Assembly (NCBI GenBank): GCA_036388555.1 | Contig: DASVRP010000002.1 | Coordinates: forward strand, 1-29,348 | DNA: 29,348 bases | Direction: 5' to 3' | Source: UBA4665 sp036388555 | GTDB lineage: Bacteria; Patescibacteriota; Saccharimonadia; Saccharimonadales; UBA4665 | In this document: positions 21,859 to 28,843 of the stretch, one piece after another | Position numbering within the stretch: position 1 is the stretch's first letter | Layout: every line of letters begins with the position of its first letter | Position numbers and translations under genes: made by a program | Notes under the pieces: model-generated | The model's database searches: none | Seen by the model: the letters and a program-made list of their open reading frames with translations, nothing else | Told to the model about the DNA's origin: nothing

Positions 21859-22767
21859 TTATGAACGGCTGCGCACAGCAGCCTGTGCCTTGGCGCGAAG
21901 GTCGTGTGCGGCCGCAGCATACAAGCGTGCTGTGTAGGGGTGCGCCGGGCCCTGGTGGCAGGGATGGCCATCTTCGATGACATCATGTGCGTCATAGCCG
22001 CTACGGTCAGATGTGCCGTAAAGCGTATCGAGCTTGCCGTCGACTGCGAATGTCGGGACGTATGCATCATGCAGGTCAGTCAGACCGTCCTCAGTCGATG
22101 TACGGAGGGCGTAGATACCCACGGCAGCAAGGCCGAATACGCTGTCATGGAACTGCGGCAGCGGGCCGTTCAATTGCTTGCAGGCGGCGCCACGGGCGCG
22201 TTTGAATGCCCGCCAGAAGTGCTGTTCGTCCAGCTGTCCGGCGCCATTGATGCTCCCGACGCTGGCTGCTTCGAAACCGTCACCACGCACCGCGACATTG
22301 ATGGCATCGATAGCTCCAGTGCTATGTCCTTCCAGATGTACTGTTTCGGGCTGCAACCGAAAGCAGGCTTCGCGCACGACTGCTGCAGCGACCCGGGCCC
22401 GCTGTTCGCCTACGGCACTCCGCTTCAGGTGTTCGCGGAATTCAAGCAGTTCTTTCGGGTTGCGGGGCAGGCGCGTCGCCGGTTGGGTAAACACTGCGGT
22501 CACCGTACCTTCGCCGGTGCTACGGTTGCTGAGTCCGGCTGATTCGTACGCATATGGGTACTGGCCTTTGAGTGTCGCATTCCAACCGGGCAGCGACACA
22601 GCCAGGTCTTTGCAGCCCCCGGCTGAATCGCCGTACAGGGCGACAAGAGATGTATAGCCGTTAAACTCAACGGGAAAAATCTGATCCGGCGCTACAGTTG
22701 GCGGCTCGGCAGTATCGCGGATTATTCCCGGATAACGGTTGGCAAAAGGGTGGGTGATGACTGACAT
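21859..22767 (-). CDS. Alpha/beta-hydrolase-fold protein, probably a cytoplasmic esterase or lipase-like enzyme
   Basis: A 302-residue protein with no signal peptide. The nucleophile elbow is LEGHSTGAID, with GHSTG at 147-151 and the putative serine S149, followed by a helix (IDAINVAV), as in alpha/beta hydrolases. The acid may be the Asp in FAVDGKLDTLYG and the base a His in DGHPCHQGPAHPY, the usual order. Upstream text around ALYGDSAGGCKDLAVSLPGW could hold the oxyanion region. The exact family and substrate are not recognised. It has an extended -10 (TGGTATAAT) about 26 bases before the start and no Shine-Dalgarno. It converges on the GH16 gene with a 5-base gap. Confidence 0.75.
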   Translation of the reverse strand: MSVITHPFANRYPGIIRDTAEPPTVAPDQIFPVEFNGYTSLVALYGDSAGGCKDLAVSLPGWNATLKGQYPYAYESAGLSNRSTGEGTVTAVFTQPATRLPRNPKELLEFREHLKRSAVGEQRARVAAAVVREACFRLQPETVHLEGHSTGAIDAINVAVRGDGFEAASVGSINGAGQLDEQHFWRAFKRARGAACKQLNGPLPQFHDSVFGLAAVGIYALRTSTEDGLTDLHDAYVPTFAVDGKLDTLYGTSDRSGYDAHDVIEDGHPCHQGPAHPYTARLYAAAAHDLRAKAQAAVRSRS

Positions 22768-22792
22768 GTCAGATTTACAATTTTATGAGTGT

Positions 22793-22801
22793 ATTATACC
22801 A
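22793..22801 (-). promoter_or_regulatory. Extended -10 promoter of the alpha/beta-hydrolase gene
   Basis: TGGTATAAT on the minus strand (TG, one base, perfect hexamer at 22798-22793). The predicted leader is about 19 bases. A TTGACA is present further upstream but only 7 bases from the hexamer. Confidence 0.6.
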
Positions 22802-22857
22802 CATCTGTCAATAAAATTCCACACTGTATGGCCGCTGTACGTTTGCAGCTTTTTGTT

Positions 22858-22863
22858 TATACT
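22858..22863 (+). promoter_or_regulatory. -10 element of the frr promoter
   Basis: TATACT, giving a leader of about 19 bases that contains AAGAGAGAG just before ATG 22889. The -35 is weak. Confidence 0.5.
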
Positions 22864-22888
22864 AGTAAGGAGTTAAGAAGAGAGAGTT

Positions 22889-23452
22889 ATGAATCCGAAC
22901 CAAGTCGTCGATGATGCCAAGAAGAAATTCGCCAGTGCCGTAGAGCACTTCCGTGACAACCTGAAAAGCCTGCGTACCGGCCGGGCCAGCTCCGCCATGC
23001 TCGACGGCGTCGTCGTCGAGGCGTACGGCACGCCGATGCCGCTGAACCAGGTCGCCACCGTGACCGCCCCTGAGGCCCAGATGATCCAGATCAGCCCCTT
23101 CGACCCGAGCAACCTGGCGGCTATCGCCAACGCTATCCGCAACAACCCGAACCTCGGCATGAACCCGTCGGACGACGGCCGCGTCATCCGCGTACCAGTC
23201 CCGCCGCTGACTGAGGAACGCCGCCGCGACATCGTCAAGCAGGTCGGCCAGAAGCAGGAGGACTGTATGATCAGCCTGCGCGGCGTCCGCCGTGACGCCA
23301 TGGATGCCATCGACAAGGCTAAGAAAGCCAAAGACATCGGCGAAGACGATGCCAAACGCCTCGAGAAGCAGGTCGACGACGCCCTGAACGCCGCCAAGGG
23401 CAGTGCCGAAGCCGCCGCCCAGGCTAAAGAGAAAGAGATAATGACCGTCTAG
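22889..23452 (+). CDS. frr: Ribosome recycling factor
   Basis: Splits post-termination ribosomes together with EF-G. It has 187 residues, the normal length. The long-helix domain carries LKSLRTGRASSAMLDGVVVEAYGTPMPLNQVATVTAPE, the most conserved part of the family, and the C-terminal helix pair contains VRRDAMDAIDKAKKAKDIGEDDAKRLEKQVDD. ATG 22889 is preceded by AAGAGAGAG. In many bacteria pyrH precedes and uppS follows frr; here pyrH is absent and an unknown gene lies before uppS. Confidence 0.96.
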   Translation: MNPNQVVDDAKKKFASAVEHFRDNLKSLRTGRASSAMLDGVVVEAYGTPMPLNQVATVTAPEAQMIQISPFDPSNLAAIANAIRNNPNLGMNPSDDGRVIRVPVPPLTEERRRDIVKQVGQKQEDCMISLRGVRRDAMDAIDKAKKAKDIGEDDAKRLEKQVDDALNAAKGSAEAAAQAKEKEIMTV

Positions 23453-23466
23453 GCGGTAGTATCAGA

Positions 23467-23495
23467 TTGACTAAAACACAAGCATAGTGTATACT
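23467..23495 (+). promoter_or_regulatory. Consensus-like leaderless promoter for the gene at 23502
   Basis: TTGACT (23467-23472), a 17-base spacer and TATACT (23490-23495). Six bases (ATACGC) separate the -10 from ATG 23502, so transcription should start on the A of the start codon. Confidence 0.8.
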
Positions 23496-23501
23496 ATACG
23501 C

Positions 23502-24092
23502 ATGTCATACGAAATCCCAACATCCGCACCCTACGAAAACAAATTCGCCGACGGACAGGTATCCCCATACACGGTCGGACAAGCAGCTATCAGCGAACTG
23601 ACCGCCGAAACTGCGCCGCTCGGACTTACTGCTGAAGGCCGTCCGATCACCCGCGTTGCGGGTGACTTCGAATTCGTCCGTATCATGCAATCCCAACGAT
23701 TAACTTTGGAAGATATCGCCGCAGGTGCGTACCCAAGGAAATACCCCAATCCTTTTCTCCATCCGATAGAGGCCATGAAAACGAACGAATACAACATCCA
23801 AGTAGGCGATTATACAGCTAAGAGCCAGATTAGGGAGAACCTGAGTCCTGACAAGGCGCATGCCATGGCCAAGGCGGAAAGTATAGACTACGGCGCCAAT
23901 GTGGCAGAAACTCAAGCCCACAGAGAAGCTAATGCAGAGGTTGCTGCTGCTGTAGGTATCGCTGTCATGGGGGCGCCAGGATTGGGTTCGCTATTCGAAG
24001 ATACAAGCACGCCCGGGTCTGATGCTGCAATCAAGGCCGGGATAGAATTTGATAAAGAGCAGGCCAAGCGCCTGCTCGAGGAGTCAGCGTAA
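23502..24092 (+). CDS. Unknown soluble protein between frr and uppS
   Basis: A 196-residue protein (from ATG 23502) with no signal or membrane helix apart from a mildly hydrophobic stretch near 144-160 (AAVGIAVMGAPGLGSLFED). Text such as LTAEGRPITRVAGDFEFVRIMQSQRLTLEDIAAGAYPRKYP and an Ala/Glu-rich helix (YGANVAETQAHREANAEVAA) is not a family I recognise. An open frame begins at 23487, but the promoter places the mRNA start exactly on ATG 23502. It has a near-consensus promoter of its own and no Shine-Dalgarno. It interrupts the common frr-uppS pairing. Confidence 0.75.
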   Translation: MSYEIPTSAPYENKFADGQVSPYTVGQAAISELTAETAPLGLTAEGRPITRVAGDFEFVRIMQSQRLTLEDIAAGAYPRKYPNPFLHPIEAMKTNEYNIQVGDYTAKSQIRENLSPDKAHAMAKAESIDYGANVAETQAHREANAEVAAAVGIAVMGAPGLGSLFEDTSTPGSDAAIKAGIEFDKEQAKRLLEESA

Positions 24093-24122
24093 GTACTTTA
24101 CGTATCGGCAGCCCGATAATAT

Positions 24123-24131
24123 TGCTATACT
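24123..24131 (+). promoter_or_regulatory. Extended -10 promoter of uppS
   Basis: TGCTATACT (hexamer 24126-24131), eight bases before ATG 24140. An AGGA lies between them but would be outside or at the very start of the transcript. Confidence 0.65.
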
Positions 24132-24139
24132 AGGACGAA

Positions 24140-24877
24140 ATGACACATGCTATTGCCGCGGCAGCAACGCCGACAGATCCTTCATCATTGCCTTTGGTCG
24201 TGCCACGCCACCTCGGGCTGATTCTTGATGGTAACCGCCGCTGGGCGCGCGAACACGGCCTGCCGGTCGTCGAGGGCCACAAGTACGGCTATGAGAACCT
24301 GCGCACCATCAGCGATGCTGCCTTCGCGGAGGGTGTCGAATATGTCTCGGCCTATGTATTCTCGACTGAGAACTGGAACCGCAGTGCCGAAGAGGTGAAA
24401 TACCTCATGAAACTGTTGCTGTGGGTCGTCAAGCATGAGCTGGACAACTTCAACAAACACGGCATCCGCCTGCAGACGATCGGCTCCAAGGTGCGGCTCG
24501 GCAAGGCGCTGGTCAAGGCTATCCATCATGCCGAAGTCACGACCAAGGACAATACCAACGGCACCTTGCTGCTGTGCCTGAACTACGGCGGACAACAGGA
24601 GATCGTCGACGCCATGAAGCGCATCATCGAGGCCGGCACGCCGGCCGAGCAGATCACTCCAGAGCTGATCAGCCAGAACCTGTACGCGCCAGGTGTCCCG
24701 CCGGTCGACCTGATCATCCGGACGTCCGGCGAGCAGCGGCTCAGCAACTTCATGCTCTGGGAAAGTACCTACAGCGAGCTGATGTTCAGCAAGACGCACT
24801 GGCCGGATTTCAGTACAGCTGAGTTACAGGAGATGTTCGTACAATATAGTAAACTACAAAGAAGATTCGGGAGTTAA
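24140..24877 (+). CDS. uppS: Isoprenyl (undecaprenyl) diphosphate synthase
   Basis: A cis-prenyltransferase making the polyprenyl diphosphate carrier for cell-wall glycans. It has 245 residues. The N-terminal HLGLILDGNRRWAREHG holds the catalytic aspartate D30; the central YVFSTENWNRS segment and the C-terminal IIRTSGEQRLSNFMLWESTYSEL carry the other conserved diphosphate- and Mg-binding residues. The start lies 8 bases after an extended -10, so the mRNA is leaderless or nearly so. It is followed after 3 bases by rseP; cdsA, which often lies between, is missing. Confidence 0.95.
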   Translation: MTHAIAAAATPTDPSSLPLVVPRHLGLILDGNRRWAREHGLPVVEGHKYGYENLRTISDAAFAEGVEYVSAYVFSTENWNRSAEEVKYLMKLLLWVVKHELDNFNKHGIRLQTIGSKVRLGKALVKAIHHAEVTTKDNTNGTLLLCLNYGGQQEIVDAMKRIIEAGTPAEQITPELISQNLYAPGVPPVDLIIRTSGEQRLSNFMLWESTYSELMFSKTHWPDFSTAELQEMFVQYSKLQRRFGS

Positions 24878-24880
24878 CGC

Positions 24881-26050
24881 GTGTTGCTATTAATCGTGGG
24901 GTTATTATTATTCATCGGCCTGGTCGTGGTACACGAGTGGGGCCACTTCATCATGGCCCGCCGCAACGGGGTAGAGATCGAGGAGTTCGGCATCGGCTTT
25001 CCGCCGCGACTCTGGAAAAAGCGTATCAGGAGCCCGAAGGGCGACTATGACTTTACGATCAACCTGCTGCCGCTCGGCGGCTTCGTAAAACTCAAGGGCG
25101 AACACGACGGCGACACCGAGCCGGGGACGTTCGGCGCCGCCAGCCTGGCCGCCAAGTCGAAGATCATGGTGGCCGGCGTCGTCATGAACCTTATCACCGC
25201 CTTCGTACTGCTGACACTGCTGGCTGCCGTCGGCATACCCAAGCTGATCCCAGACCAGTATACCGTCGCCAGCGACACCAAGGTGACCAGGAACAATATC
25301 ATCATCAGTGGCACCGAAAAGGGATCGCCGGCCGAGAAGGCCGGGCTACAGCAGGCCGACCACCTGGTCTCCATCGGTGCGCCGGGCAAAGAGCAGAAGC
25401 TCAATGAATCAAAAGACCTGTCGGCCTATACCCGCAGCCACCCTGGCGAAAAGGTCGCCATCACCTACACCCGCAAGGGTGAGACGATGAAGGGCACGGC
25501 CACCATCCGGCCGGCCGCCGAAGTCGAGGCCAGCCTGAAGACGGATGACCCGAAGGGCTTCCTGGGTGTCTATCCGTCTGATTACACCATCCAGCGCTCG
25601 ACCTGGTCGTCGCCGATAGTGGCAGCCGGGCTTATCAAGCAGTTCACCATCATGACGTTCCAGGGACTCGGCAAAGCGGTGCAGGGGCTCGGCGGCCTGA
25701 TTGCCGGTGCCGTCACCGGCAACTCGACGGCCCGCAGCAACGGCCAGAAACAGGCTTCGGAGCAGGTCTCCGGGCCGGTCGGCATCTTCGTCATCCTCAA
25801 GGATGGTACGACGCTCGGCTGGCAGTTCGTACTGCTGATCATCGCCATCATCTCACTGACCCTGGCGATCATGAACATCCTGCCGATCCCGGCGCTGGAC
25901 GGCGGCCGGTTGTGGCTGACGCTGTTGACGCGCGGTATCGGCAGGCCGCTCTCCAAGGAGAAGGAGGAGGCCATCAACGCCAGCGGCTTCCTGTTCCTGC
26001 TGCTGTTGATCGTCCTGATCACGGTGGTCGATGTGAAGCGGTTCTTCTGA
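24881..26050 (+). CDS. rseP: Site-2 intramembrane zinc metalloprotease (RseP family)
   Basis: Cleaves membrane-embedded substrates such as anti-sigma factors or remnant signal peptides. It has 389 residues. The first membrane helix holds HEWGH (H18, E19, H22), the zinc-binding motif; one PDZ domain lies at about 125-205 (GSPAEKAGLQQADHLVSIGA); the third zinc ligand lies in NILPIPALDGGRLW near residue 345; and the protein ends in a final membrane helix. The start is GTG 24881, with GGGAG about 9 bases upstream and only 3 bases after the uppS stop, so the two are coupled. Confidence 0.93.
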   Translation: MLLLIVGLLLFIGLVVVHEWGHFIMARRNGVEIEEFGIGFPPRLWKKRIRSPKGDYDFTINLLPLGGFVKLKGEHDGDTEPGTFGAASLAAKSKIMVAGVVMNLITAFVLLTLLAAVGIPKLIPDQYTVASDTKVTRNNIIISGTEKGSPAEKAGLQQADHLVSIGAPGKEQKLNESKDLSAYTRSHPGEKVAITYTRKGETMKGTATIRPAAEVEASLKTDDPKGFLGVYPSDYTIQRSTWSSPIVAAGLIKQFTIMTFQGLGKAVQGLGGLIAGAVTGNSTARSNGQKQASEQVSGPVGIFVILKDGTTLGWQFVLLIIAIISLTLAIMNILPIPALDGGRLWLTLLTRGIGRPLSKEKEEAINASGFLFLLLLIVLITVVDVKRFF

Positions 26051-26061
26051 CATAAACTAGT

Positions 26062-26847
26062 ATGGCAACGGCAACACCCCAGCAGATAAACGGTAGCGCC
26101 CCCGACATGAAGGGCAGTATTCCGGTCGCCGTATCGGCGGCGATCCTGCTGGTCATCGCCATCTATTTCGCGGCAAGCGCTGCCGCCCAGCTGTTCCTGG
26201 GCCTGTACCCGATGCTGCTGGGCTGGTCGGCTGAAAAGACGGAAGCATGGGTGACTGGTTCGATGGCTGCCCAGTTCACCTACGTCCTGGCCGTGGAACT
26301 GTTCACGATGGGCATGCTGGTCTGGTATCTGCGCCGGAAGCGGATACCGCTGCGTGACCTCGGGCTGGTGCGGCCGCGGCTGCGTGACCTCGGCGCCTCG
26401 ATCGCCGCGTATGTACCGTACTTCCTGATAAACGCCGTGGCCACGCTGACTGCGGCCGCACTGCTGCATGTCGACCTCGAACAGCCGCAGCAGACGGGGT
26501 TCGAAGCCGCCCGGTCACCGACGGACCTCGTCCTGACATTCATCAGCCTGGTGATCCTGCCGCCACTGGTCGAGGAGATCGTGATGCGCGGCTTCCTGTT
26601 CGGCAGCTTGAAGCGGCATATGACCGTCATCAAGGCGGCGCTGGTGACGAGCGTGCTGTTCGCCCTGGCACACCTGCAGTTCGGCAACGGCGCGCCGCTG
26701 CTGTGGGTGGCTGCTATTGATACATTCATCCTGTCGCTCGTCCTCTGTTATCTGCGCCAGAAGACTGGCAGCCTGTGGGCCGGCATCGGCCTGCACGCCA
26801 TCAAGAACTGCCTGGCATTCCTGACTATCTTTATATTCACGCGTTAG
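26062..26847 (+). CDS. CPBP-family intramembrane glutamic endopeptidase
   Basis: A polytopic membrane protein of the CAAX protease/bacteriocin-processing (Abi, Rce1-like) family. It has 261 residues and about eight hydrophobic segments. The catalytic motifs are PPLVEEIVMRGFLFG (E171, E172 and R176), a histidine in LFALAHLQFG and the final GLHAIKNC with the H-x-x-x-N pattern. The substrate is unknown; members act in bacteriocin self-immunity or membrane-protein processing. It starts 11 bases after the rseP stop without a visible Shine-Dalgarno, so expression may be coupled to rseP, placing two intramembrane proteases in one operon. Confidence 0.88.
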   Translation: MATATPQQINGSAPDMKGSIPVAVSAAILLVIAIYFAASAAAQLFLGLYPMLLGWSAEKTEAWVTGSMAAQFTYVLAVELFTMGMLVWYLRRKRIPLRDLGLVRPRLRDLGASIAAYVPYFLINAVATLTAAALLHVDLEQPQQTGFEAARSPTDLVLTFISLVILPPLVEEIVMRGFLFGSLKRHMTVIKAALVTSVLFALAHLQFGNGAPLLWVAAIDTFILSLVLCYLRQKTGSLWAGIGLHAIKNCLAFLTIFIFTR

Positions 26848-26858
26848 TGGAGTACACT
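26830..26858 (+). promoter_or_regulatory. Promoter of the proS leader ORF
   Basis: TTTATA (26830-26835), a 17-base spacer and TACACT (26853-26858), inside and just after the end of the CPBP gene. Nine bases separate it from the ATG of the short ORF. A second AT-rich element, TATAAA (26982-26987), may also serve proS. Confidence 0.5.
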
Positions 26859-26867
26859 AGGGGCATC

Positions 26868-26933
26868 ATGAACATCATTTGTTCCAACACTCCGATTATG
26901 CAGCTCCCGCCCCGGCGGACTATGTATTTATAA
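26868..26933 (+). CDS. Possible 21-residue leader peptide upstream of proS with three proline codons
   Basis: ATG 26868 to TAA 26931-26933 encodes 21 residues, including TPIM and QLPPRR: three proline codons (CCG, CCG and CCC), two of them adjacent. It begins about 3 bases after the predicted transcript start. CTCCCGC (26904-26910), which covers the Leu codon, the next Pro codon and the first base of the second, is perfectly complementary to GCGGGAG (27006-27012) just before the proS Shine-Dalgarno. Proline-rich leader ORFs upstream of proline-related genes are a known attenuation design, but this one is too short to prove by sequence. Confidence 0.4.
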   Translation: MNIICSNTPIMQLPPRRTMYL

Positions 26934-27025
26934 CACCACTTTTTATCATCGTATCCCAATCAATCAAACCGCTATAAACATTATGCTTCCACGTACATCA
27001 GCTGTGCGGGAGGCCCCCGGAAGGA
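26904..27025 (+). promoter_or_regulatory. Candidate switching leader of proS (mutually exclusive pairings)
   Basis: GCGGGAG (27006-27012) can pair over a long range with CTCCCGC (26904-26910) in the short ORF. Alternatively CGGG (27007-27010) can pair locally with CCCG (27016-27019), next to the Shine-Dalgarno GGAAGGA (27019-27025). CCGCC (26907-26911) with GGCGG (26914-26918) is a third local option. No T-tract follows these stems, so control would be of translation rather than termination. Confidence 0.35.
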
Positions 27026-27032
27026 CACTATC

Positions 27033-28301
27033 ATGAGATTATCCCAGCTATTCACCAGGACCAGCAAATCCGTTCCTGCTGACGAAACCGCCAAGAATGC
27101 CCGGCTGCTCATACAGGCCGGCTACGTGTACAAGGTGATGGCCGGCGTCTACGCCTACACGCCGCTCGGCCTGCGCGTCCTTGAAAATATCAAGCAGATC
27201 GTCCGCGAGGAGATGGATGCCATCGGCGGCCAGGAGCTTATCATGAGCAGCCTGCAGAAGCAGTCGACCTGGGAAGAGACTGGCCGCTGGGATGACGAAG
27301 TCGTCGACATCTGGTTCAAGACCAAGCTGAAGGATGGCACCGACCTCGGCCTGGCCTGGTCGCACGAGGAAGCCATCATCGAGATGACGAAGCAGTACTT
27401 AACCAGCTACAAGGACCTGCCGATCAACGTCTACCAGTTCCAGACCAAGCTGCGCAATGAGCTGCGCTCCAAAGCCGGCATCATGCGCGGCCGGGAGTTC
27501 GTCATGAAGGACATGTACAGCTGCAGCCTTGACGCCGAGCAGCACGAGCGGTTCTATCAGGCGTCCATCGACGCCTACATGCGCGTCTACGACCGTCTGG
27601 GTATCGGTGAGGACACGTATGTGACATTTGCAAGTGGCGGCGCCTTTACGCAGTTCAGCCATGAGTTCCAGACCGTCTGTGAGGCCGGCGAAGACATCAT
27701 TTACCTCGGCACGGACAAGGATGGCAAGACGGTAGCCGTCAACGAAGAGGTCGGTGACGATAAGACGCTGGCGGACCTGGGCTTGAAGCGGGAAGATCTG
27801 AAGAAGGTCAAATCGGCTGAAGTCGGCAATATCTTCAACTTCGGCACCCAGAAATCCGAAGAAACCGACTTTTCATTTACAAATGAGCAGGGTGAGAAGC
27901 AGTTCGTCCACCTCGGTTCGTACGGCATCGGCATTACCAGGGTGATGGGGGTCATCGTCGAGAAACTATCAGATGAAAAAGGCTTGGTATGGCCAGAAGC
28001 GGTCGCACCTGCTAAAGTATATCTGGCCCGGATAAATCCACCTGATGCCTCTACCGATGTTACCGATATGGCAGATAAGATTTATGAGGAATTGACAAGT
28101 GCTGGCGTTGCTGTATTATACGATGACCGAGAGGTAAGGCCCGGTGAGAAATTCGCCGACGCCGACCTGCTTGGCATACCGTACCGCGTCGTCGTCAGCA
28201 GTAAGACGATCGCCGCAAACACTTTCGAGTGTAAGGCACGTACCGCTGATGAGGCGGAGCACCTTAGCAGACAAGAGCTCATGCATAAGCTCGGCGCCTG
28301 A
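27033..28301 (+). CDS. proS: Prolyl-tRNA synthetase lacking the editing (INS) domain
   Basis: A class II synthetase charging tRNA-Pro. It has 422 residues, against about 570 for the E. coli type. The N-terminal MRLSQLFTRTSK and motif 1 region are standard; motif 2 is FQTKLRNELRSKAGIMRGRE with the MKDMYS that follows; motif 3 is GSYGIGITRVMG; and the anticodon-binding domain starts near AVAPAKVYLARI and ends at QELMHKLGA. The about 180-residue INS editing domain between motifs 2 and 3 is replaced by a short linker around DIIYLGTDKDGKTVAVNEEV. Such short forms occur in alphaproteobacteria, where separate proteins clear Ala-tRNA-Pro. GGAAGGA precedes ATG 27033. Codons in about 27960-28140 are notably A/T-ending compared with the rest. 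Confidence 0.95.
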   Translation: MRLSQLFTRTSKSVPADETAKNARLLIQAGYVYKVMAGVYAYTPLGLRVLENIKQIVREEMDAIGGQELIMSSLQKQSTWEETGRWDDEVVDIWFKTKLKDGTDLGLAWSHEEAIIEMTKQYLTSYKDLPINVYQFQTKLRNELRSKAGIMRGREFVMKDMYSCSLDAEQHERFYQASIDAYMRVYDRLGIGEDTYVTFASGGAFTQFSHEFQTVCEAGEDIIYLGTDKDGKTVAVNEEVGDDKTLADLGLKREDLKKVKSAEVGNIFNFGTQKSEETDFSFTNEQGEKQFVHLGSYGIGITRVMGVIVEKLSDEKGLVWPEAVAPAKVYLARINPPDASTDVTDMADKIYEELTSAGVAVLYDDREVRPGEKFADADLLGIPYRVVVSSKTIAANTFECKARTADEAEHLSRQELMHKLGA

Positions 28302-28316
28302 AGGTTATTCTCAGGC
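28296..28316 (+). other. Short hairpin at the proS stop codon
   Basis: GCCTGA (28296-28301, ending in the stop codon) pairs with TCAGGC (28311-28316). There is no T-run after it, so it is not a standard intrinsic terminator; it may stabilise the 3' end. Confidence 0.35.
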
Positions 28317-28371
28317 TCCTGCGATAGGTTTAGACAAGTATTTTAACTAGTAGTGAAAGAAGGGGAGAGAC

Positions 28372-28842
28372 ATGAAAAAGTTGTTTCATCTGACAGAAGA
28401 GGGTGTAGCTGAACTGAAAGCGGAGCTCGCAACATTAATCGCCAACCGCACGACGGTCGCCGAGGCTATCAAGACCGCCCGCGAATTCGGTGATCTCGCC
28501 GAGAACGCCGAATACCAGGTCGCCCGCCAGGAGCAGGAAAAGAACGAGGCCCGCATCGCCGAGCTGGAGCACATCGTCGCCAACGTCGAAGTCATCAAAT
28601 CCGGTTCCGGCGGCAGCAAGGTCCGCCTGGGCTCCAAAGTGAAGCTCGAAGGCACTACGCCGTCACACAGCAAGCCCAAGGAATTCCAGGTCGTCGGTAC
28701 CGTCGAAGCCGACCCGCTGGAAGGCAAGATATCTGATGAATCACCGATCGGCAAAGCCCTGATGGGCAAGAAGCTCGGCGACGAAGTCGAGATTAAGACG
28801 CCTGCCGAGACCACGGTCTACAAAATCGCTGCCATCGCCTAA
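28372..28842 (+). CDS. greA: Transcript cleavage factor GreA
   Basis: Rescues backtracked RNA polymerase by stimulating cleavage of the nascent RNA. It has 156 residues. The N-terminal coiled coil bears the catalytic tip GDLAENAEY with D41 and E44 (the family usually has GDLSENAEY). The C-terminal FKBP-like domain contains GKISDESPIGKALMGKKLGDEVEI. ATG 28372 has AAGGGGAG about 6 bases upstream. The region before it, with TTTTAACTAG at 28341-28350, may hold the promoter. Its stop lies one base from the end of the opposing gene. Confidence 0.96.
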   Translation: MKKLFHLTEEGVAELKAELATLIANRTTVAEAIKTAREFGDLAENAEYQVARQEQEKNEARIAELEHIVANVEVIKSGSGGSKVRLGSKVKLEGTTPSHSKPKEFQVVGTVEADPLEGKISDESPIGKALMGKKLGDEVEIKTPAETTVYKIAAIA

Positions 28843-28843
28843 G

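Noticed and set aside
25582..26469. A 295-codon antisense open frame opposite rseP and the CPBP gene
   Set aside because: It spans the junction of two conserved genes on the other strand, has no recognisable domain and has no start signal.
26907..26950. An intrinsic terminator formed by CCGCC/GGCGG before the CTTTTTATC run
   Set aside because: The T-run begins about 20 bases after the stem, too far for an intrinsic terminator.
27006..27032. A T-box riboswitch upstream of proS
   Set aside because: The leader is only about 165 bases, no T-box consensus (TGGNACC-type) or terminator/antiterminator pair is visible, and T-boxes are not expected outside Firmicutes-like lineages.
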